Source of the DNA: Streptacidiphilus carbonis
GTDB lineage: Bacteria > Actinomycetota > Actinomycetes > Streptomycetales > Streptomycetaceae
Assembly (NCBI RefSeq): GCF_000787775.1
Contig: NZ_BBPM01000065.1
Span: forward strand, 1 to 40,254
Length of the DNA: 40,254 nucleotides
Reading direction: 5' to 3'
Positions 1-40,254 of this stretch are shown in pieces. Made by a program: the position numbers and the translations under genes. Below the pieces are notes generated by a model. That model was given only the letters and a program-made list of their open reading frames with translations, was not told where the DNA came from and ran no database searches. Position 1 is the stretch's first letter. The number at the start of each line of letters is the position of its first letter.

Positions 1-1632
1 GGTCCGTCCGGAGCCGCCCCCGGCCGGGATCGCTCCGCTGACCAGGCCGGACGCCGGGGCGCCGGTGGCCAATGCGGTCAGGCCGGCGGTCAGTTCGTCG
101 CGGCCCGTGCCGATGACGACGGCGCGGTGCTCGAACTGCGAGCGGGTGGTGGCCAGCGACCAGCCGACGTCGACGGGGTCGAGATCCGCCGTCCTCGCGC
201 TGAACCCGGCCAGCCGCTCTGCCTGGGCGGCCAGCCCGCCGGCCGTCCGGGAGGACACCAGCCAGGCCGTGCCGGGGCCGGTGAGGACCTTCAACTCCGG
301 AGCAGCGCCTTGGGGCGCATCGCCCTCGACCGCTGCGGTTGCCTCGGCCGGGGCCTCCTCCACGATGACGTGGGCGTTGGTGCCGCTGATGCCGAAGGCG
401 GAGACACCGGCCCGACGCAGCCGGGCTTTGCCGGTGGCGCCGCCGGCATCGGGGACCCAGGGCCGGGAGTCGGTGAGCAGCCGGACCTCGCCTGCCGACC
501 AGTCCACCCGGGGCGTGGGCTCGTCCACATGCAGGGTGCGGGGCAGCTGCTGATGCCGCAGCGCCTGCACCATCTTGATCAGGCCTGCGGCTCCAGCGGC
601 GGCACCGGTGTGGCCGAGGTTGGACTTCACCGAGCCGAGCCAGAGCGGGCGCTCCGAGGTCCGGTCGCGCCCGTAGGCGGCCAGGATGGCCTGGGCCTCG
701 ATCGGGTCGCCGAGGACGGTGCCGGTCCCGTGGGCCTCGACCGCGTCAACCTCGGTCGGCGACAGCCGGGCGTTGGACAGTGCGGCCCGGATGACCCGTT
801 GCTGGGCCGGACCGTTGGGGGCGGAGAGGCCGTTGCTGGCGCCGTCCTGGTTCACCGCGCTGCCGCGGATCACCGCCAACACCGGATGCCCGTTGCGGCG
901 CGCGTCGGAGAGCCGTTCGAGCAGAAACATCCCGGCGCCTTCGCTCCAGCCGATGCCGTCGGCGGCACCGGCGAAGGCTTTGCAGCGGCCGTCCGCCGCC
1001 AGGCCGCCCTGCTCGGCGAAGTCGGCGAAGGAGTCCGGGTTGGCCAGTACGGTCACGGCCCCGGCCAACGCCATCGAGCACTCCTGCGAGCGCAGCGACT
1101 GGCAGGCCAGGTGGAGTGCGACCAGTGCCGACGAACAGGCCGTGTCAACCGTGACCGCCGGGCCCTCCAGGCCCAGGGTGTAGGAGATCCGGCCGGAGAT
1201 CACCGCGGTCAGGCCACCGGTGAGCATGTAGCCCTCGGTACCCTCGATACCGGCCACGCTCACGCCGTAACCGGAGTTGGTGCCGCCGGCGAAGACACCG
1301 GTGCTGGAACCGCGCAGTGCCGCCGGGTCGATCCCGGCCTGTTCGAGGGTCTCCCAGGTGACTTCGAGCAGCAAGCGCTGCTGCGGGTCCATGGCCAGGG
1401 CCTCACGCGGGCTGATGCCGAAGAAGCCGGGGTCGAACCGGGGCGCGTCCTGGACGAACCCGCCGGTCCTGACATAGGTGGTCTCGGTGCCCGAGAGGAC
1501 GGCCTCCCAGCCGCGGTCCTCGGGGAATCCGGTGATCGCGTCACCCTCGGCGGCCACCAGGTCCCAGAGTTCCTCCGGGTTGTTCACCCCGCCCGGAAAG
1601 CGGCAGCCCATGCCGACGATCGCGATCGGCTC
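1..1632 (-). other. Module D1 (partial): KS and start of KS-AT linker
   Basis: The KS begins at [15 protein letters not shown] (E at 1630-1632) and ends near [13 protein letters not shown] (about 355-390). The active Cys codon is 1135-1137 and is spelled TGT, while the other KS cysteines here use TGC. The His motifs EAHGTGT and KSNLGHT are intact. The linker [13 protein letters not shown] follows and the window stops at GGGSGRT, just before where the AT would start. The downstream domains of this module cannot be inferred. Confidence 0.9.
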
Positions 1633-1734
1633 CCAGGACGAGGCGGTCAACTGCCGGTTGCGCCGGCGAAGCCGATCCGTCTCCTTGAGGGAGGCCCGCA
1701 AGGCATCGAGAACCTTGTCCGCAGGCATGGCCAT
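1..1734 (-). CDS. Modular type I PKS, N-terminal fragment (docking-KS-linker), 3' end outside window
   Basis: 578 residues are visible, open at the left edge. Residues 1-34 are a docking helix ([20 protein letters not shown]), a sequence family distinct from the NED/NEE-KLRDYLK helices of the two upstream genes. Residues 35 to about 459 form a KS with the active Cys200 in [15 protein letters not shown] and KSNLGHT, so it should condense. The remainder is the KS-AT linker; the window stops a few residues before the expected AT start. The start is ATG 1734, with GGAGG at 1743-1747 and an 8-nt gap; a second ATG two codons on (1728) is less well spaced. This KS should accept the chain from the third module of the preceding gene, where a beta-ketone is predicted. 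The extender and reductive domains of this module cannot be seen. Confidence 0.95.
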   Translation of the reverse strand, partial: MAMPADKVLDALRASLKETDRLRRRNRQLTASSWEPIAIVGMGCRFPGGVNNPEELWDLVAAEGDAITGFPEDRGWEAVLSGTETTYVRTGGFVQDAPRFDPGFFGISPREALAMDPQQRLLLEVTWETLEQAGIDPAALRGSSTGVFAGGTNSGYGVSVAGIEGTEGYMLTGGLTAVISGRISYTLGLEGPAVTVDTACSSALVALHLACQSLRSQECSMALAGAVTVLANPDSFADFAEQGGLAADGRCKAFAGAADGIGWSEGAGMFLLERLSDARRNGHPVLAVIRGSAVNQDGASNGLSAPNGPAQQRVIRAALSNARLSPTEVDAVEAHGTGTVLGDPIEAQAILAAYGRDRTSERPLWLGSVKSNLGHTGAAAGAAGLIKMVQALRHQQLPRTLHVDEPTPRVDWSAGEVRLLTDSRPWVPDAGGATGKARLRRAGVSAFGISGTNAHVIVEEAPAEATAAVEGDAPQGAAPELKVLTGPGTAWLVSSRTAGGLAAQAERLAGFSARTADLDPVDVGWSLATTRSQFEHRAVVIGTGRDELTAGLTALATGAPASGLVSGAIPAGGGSGRT

Positions 1735-1742
1735 TACGACAA

Positions 1743-1747
1743 CCTCC
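1743..1747 (-). promoter_or_regulatory. Ribosome-binding site of the downstream PKS fragment
   Basis: GGAGG on the minus strand, 8 nt before ATG 1734, within the 37-bp spacer after the TGA of the preceding PKS. Its position favours ATG 1734 over the second ATG at 1728. Confidence 0.75.
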
Positions 1748-1771
1748 ACGTATGACGGAGCATCAGGAGCA

Positions 1772-18463
<16,692 letters not shown>

Positions 18464-18471
18464 GGAAACGG

Positions 18472-18476
18472 CTCCT
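18472..18476 (-). promoter_or_regulatory. Ribosome-binding site of the three-module PKS
   Basis: AGGAG on the minus strand with an 8-nt gap to ATG 18463. It lies in the 46-bp spacer (18464-18509) following the TAA stop of the upstream PKS. The spacing is standard and no hairpin terminator was seen, so the two genes probably share a transcript. Confidence 0.75.
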
Positions 18477-18509
18477 CGCGCATGGTCCCGGCGTCAGCCT
18501 TGACACTCG

Positions 18510-38261
<19,752 letters not shown>

Positions 38262-38270
38262 GTTCAACTA

Positions 38271-38275
38271 CCCCT
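38271..38275 (-). promoter_or_regulatory. Ribosome-binding site that decides the start of the four-module PKS
   Basis: AGGGG on the minus strand lies 9 nt before ATG 38261 and only 3 nt before the alternative in-frame TTG at 38267, so the ATG is preferred. It sits in the 30-bp spacer after the upstream PKS stop (38292). I see no terminator or separate promoter there, which supports co-transcription. Confidence 0.7.
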
Positions 38276-38291
38276 AAGAAGTATGTGTGAA

Positions 38292-40254
38292 TCAATCGAA
38301 GTCGGCGGCGCGGAGCTCTGCTTCGACGAAGTCGAACATCTCGTCGTCGGTTGCCGACTCGAGCTCCTGATCGGTGCGCTGGTCGTCGCCGTCTTCCTGG
38401 GCGCGCAGTTCCTGGCCGATTGATTCGAGCCGGGACGTGATGTCGAAGCGCTCCTCGTTGTTCCAGGTGATCCTGGAGAGGACGGCCTGCAGTTTCTTGA
38501 GTTCGGCCACCGCGACGGCGTAGTCGGTCTGTTCGTTGACGGCCTTGGAGCGGATGAACTCCGCCAGGACAGTGGGCGTGGGGTAGTCGAAGACGAGGGT
38601 GGCGGGCAGTTTCAGCCCGGTCGCCGTGTTCAGCCGGGTCCGCAGGTCGACGGCGGTGAGCGAGTCGAAGCCGAGGTCCTTGAACGCCCGGTCGGCCGGT
38701 ACGGCGTCGACCGATCCATAACCGAGGACCGCGGCGGACTCGGCCCGGACCAGGTCGGTGAGGAGCCGGATCTGCTCGGCCCGGCCGAGTCCCTCCAGCC
38801 GCTGCCCCAGCGCCGTCCCGGTCGGCTCCGCACCGTCGTCGGACGGCGCGGAGTCGCTGAGCGCCTGCTGGGCCTCGGGCAGGTCGGCCAGCAGGGGGCT
38901 GGGCCGTTGGACGGTGAAGATGGTGGCGAACCGGTCCCAGTCGATGTCCGAGACCGCGACCAGCGCCTCGCCGGCGTCCAGGACCGCCGCCAGGGCGCCG
39001 ACGGCCACCTGGGGGGCCATCTCGCGCACCCCCAGACGCTGAAGCACTTCCCCGGCGATCCCGCCGCCCATACCGCCGCCGCCCCACAGCCCCCAGGCGA
39101 CGGACGTTCCGGCCAGACCACGGGCGCGGCGATCCTCGATCAGAGCATCGATTGCGGCGTTCGCAGCCGCGTAGCCGGAGAGCCGGGCGCTGCCCCAGGC
39201 CGCGGCGCCGGAGGAGAAGACGACGAACGCGTCCAGGTCCTTGTCCGCTGTCAGTTCGTCCAGGTACGTCGCGCCACCGGCCTTGGCCTGCAGTGCTTCG
39301 GTCAGGTCCGCCGTCACCATGGCATCGAGGGGTCCGCCGGGGGCTGCGCCGGCGGCATGCATGATCGAGCTCAGTGCGGGGCCGTGCCGGTCTATCCAGG
39401 CCAGCAGACCGGCTGTCTGGGCCCGGTCGCCGACATCAGCGGCGAGGACGTCCACGGTCGTACCAGCCGTGGCCAGTTCGGCGGCCAGCACCGCCGCACC
39501 GGACGCGACCGGACCGGACCGGCTGGACAGCACCACCCGGGCGGTATCCCGCGCGGTCAGCCAGCGCGCCACATGCCCGCCGACGCCACCGGTACCGCCG
39601 GTGACCAGGACACTGCCGGCGGGTTTCCACTGCGGCGCCGTACGGGCCAACTGCGGCGCCCGGACCAGACGCCGACCCAGGACACCGCTGGATCGGATGG
39701 CGACCTGGTCCTCACCACAACCGGCCAGGACAGCGACCAAGCGATTGGCGGTGCGCGCATCCCACGACAGAGGCAGGTCGATCTGTCCGCCCCAGCGGTC
39801 CGGATGTTCCAGGGCCGCAACTCGCCCGAAGGCCCACGACTGAGCGGGCACCCGGCTGACCGGTACCTCACCGGCGACCGCCGCCACCGCGCCTGATGTC
39901 AGCATCCACAGCGGCGCGTCGATCCCGGCGTCGCCCAGGGCCTGGACCAGCGCCATCGTTCCTGCGAGACCACTGGGCACGATGGGCGACCCGGTCAGCG
40001 GAGCTTCATCCAGGGCCAGCAGGGACACAATCCCGGCCGGGAGACCGTCCCCGGCCTCGTCCAGGGTTCGGACGATCCGGTCGCGGAGTGACTGCCGGTC
40101 CAACTCGCCGGGGGCGATCTCGACATGCAGCGCCTGAGCGCCGGCGTCGGTCAGGGCCTGGACGCTGCGGGCGGTCAGACCCGAATCGGCCTGATCAGCA
40201 GGGGTGACCAGCAGCCAGGTTCCCAGCAGGGTTGCGGGGGCGGGTTCGCTCAGC
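38292..40254 (-). CDS. Modular type I PKS, C-terminal fragment (KR-ACP-docking), 5' end outside window
   Basis: Partial CDS: 653 residues in frame with no start inside the window; it runs off the right edge and ends with TGA at 38292-38294. Visible residues 1 to about 205 are the structural half of a ketoreductase. Residues about 211-395 are the NADPH-binding catalytic KR, with Rossmann motif TGGTGGVGGH, Lys324, Ser348, Tyr361 and Asn365. Residues about 490-568 are an ACP with GFDSL (Ser531, the phosphopantetheine site), and about 570-653 a C-terminal docking domain ending in an acidic helix (DDEMFDFVEAEL). The KR has Trp eight residues before Tyr (AWGSARLSGY) and no LDD motif, so it is A-type. 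Leu three before Tyr (not His) indicates A1, an L-configured hydroxyl. Its KS and AT lie beyond the window. The chain should pass to the KS of the next gene, 30 bp downstream. Confidence is high for function; the product is unknown. Confidence 0.95.
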   Translation of the reverse strand, partial: LSEPAPATLLGTWLLVTPADQADSGLTARSVQALTDAGAQALHVEIAPGELDRQSLRDRIVRTLDEAGDGLPAGIVSLLALDEAPLTGSPIVPSGLAGTMALVQALGDAGIDAPLWMLTSGAVAAVAGEVPVSRVPAQSWAFGRVAALEHPDRWGGQIDLPLSWDARTANRLVAVLAGCGEDQVAIRSSGVLGRRLVRAPQLARTAPQWKPAGSVLVTGGTGGVGGHVARWLTARDTARVVLSSRSGPVASGAAVLAAELATAGTTVDVLAADVGDRAQTAGLLAWIDRHGPALSSIMHAAGAAPGGPLDAMVTADLTEALQAKAGGATYLDELTADKDLDAFVVFSSGAAAWGSARLSGYAAANAAIDALIEDRRARGLAGTSVAWGLWGGGGMGGGIAGEVLQRLGVREMAPQVAVGALAAVLDAGEALVAVSDIDWDRFATIFTVQRPSPLLADLPEAQQALSDSAPSDDGAEPTGTALGQRLEGLGRAEQIRLLTDLVRAESAAVLGYGSVDAVPADRAFKDLGFDSLTAVDLRTRLNTATGLKLPATLVFDYPTPTVLAEFIRSKAVNEQTDYAVAVAELKKLQAVLSRITWNNEERFDITSRLESIGQELRAQEDGDDQRTDQELESATDDEMFDFVEAELRAADFD
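38560..39640 (-). repeat. KR-ACP block, copy 1 (last module of upstream PKS)
   Basis: Homologous to 28780-29840 (module B2). Shared features are TGGTGGVGGHVARWLT in the KR, RRARGLAGTSVAWGLW, the post-KR stretch VQRPSPLLADLP.AQ, and an ACP with GFDSLTAVDLRTRLN. In both cases an A1 KR without DH is followed by the ACP. This suggests module duplication within the cluster. Confidence 0.65.

Noticed and set aside
18464-18509. Terminator or promoter between the two large PKS genes
   Set aside because: The 46-bp spacer shows only a ribosome-binding site. No clear hairpin with a T-run and no convincing -35/-10 pair was seen. The 30-bp and 37-bp spacers are the same.

Overview
The window is very GC-rich and lies entirely inside a type I modular polyketide synthase (PKS) locus of an actinomycete (Streptomyces-like). 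Evidence: near-uniform G/C third codon positions, giant single-frame genes, and canonical KS/AT/DH/ER/KR/ACP motifs. All genes read leftward (minus strand). No accessory, regulatory, transport, tailoring, RNA or mobile-element gene was found. Both window ends cut through PKS genes.

Layout in transcription order (right to left). (A) 38292-40254: 3' end of a PKS gene, with the last module's ketoreductase, ACP and C-terminal docking domain. (B) 18510-38261: four modules, B1 KS-AT-KR-ACP, B2 KS-AT-KR-ACP, B3 KS-AT-KR-ACP (the only malonyl-type AT), B4 KS-AT-DH-KR-ACP. (C) 1772-18463: three modules, C1 KS-AT-KR-ACP, C2 KS-AT-DH-ER-KR-ACP (fully reducing), C3 KS-AT-DH-KR(degenerate)-ACP. (D) 1-1734: 5' end of the next PKS, with docking helix, KS and the KS-AT linker. 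Spacers are 30, 46 and 37 bp, each with a ribosome-binding site, so this is probably one operon read A, B, C, D. No KSQ loading module and no thioesterase is present: initiation and release are encoded outside the window.

The eight wholly or largely visible modules predict a mid-chain segment. A reduces with an A1-type KR. B1 adds methylmalonyl with an A2-type KR; B2 methylmalonyl/A1; B3 malonyl/A1. B4 adds methylmalonyl and makes an alkene. C1 adds methylmalonyl with an A2-type KR. C2 adds an uncertain extender (AT motif YAPH) with full reduction. C3 adds methylmalonyl and should leave a ketone, because its KR has lost its catalytic residues. Such alternating hydroxyl/methyl stretches suit a macrolide or polyether, but I do not recognise the product.

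The main points for a second look are: the dead KR beside an intact-looking DH in C3; the divergent, compositionally distinct AT of C2; a duplicated KR-ACP-KS block shared by B1/B2 and C1/C2; loss of the usual KR catalytic serine in B4 and C2; and a change of docking-domain family at the C-to-D junction. I saw no non-PKS system.
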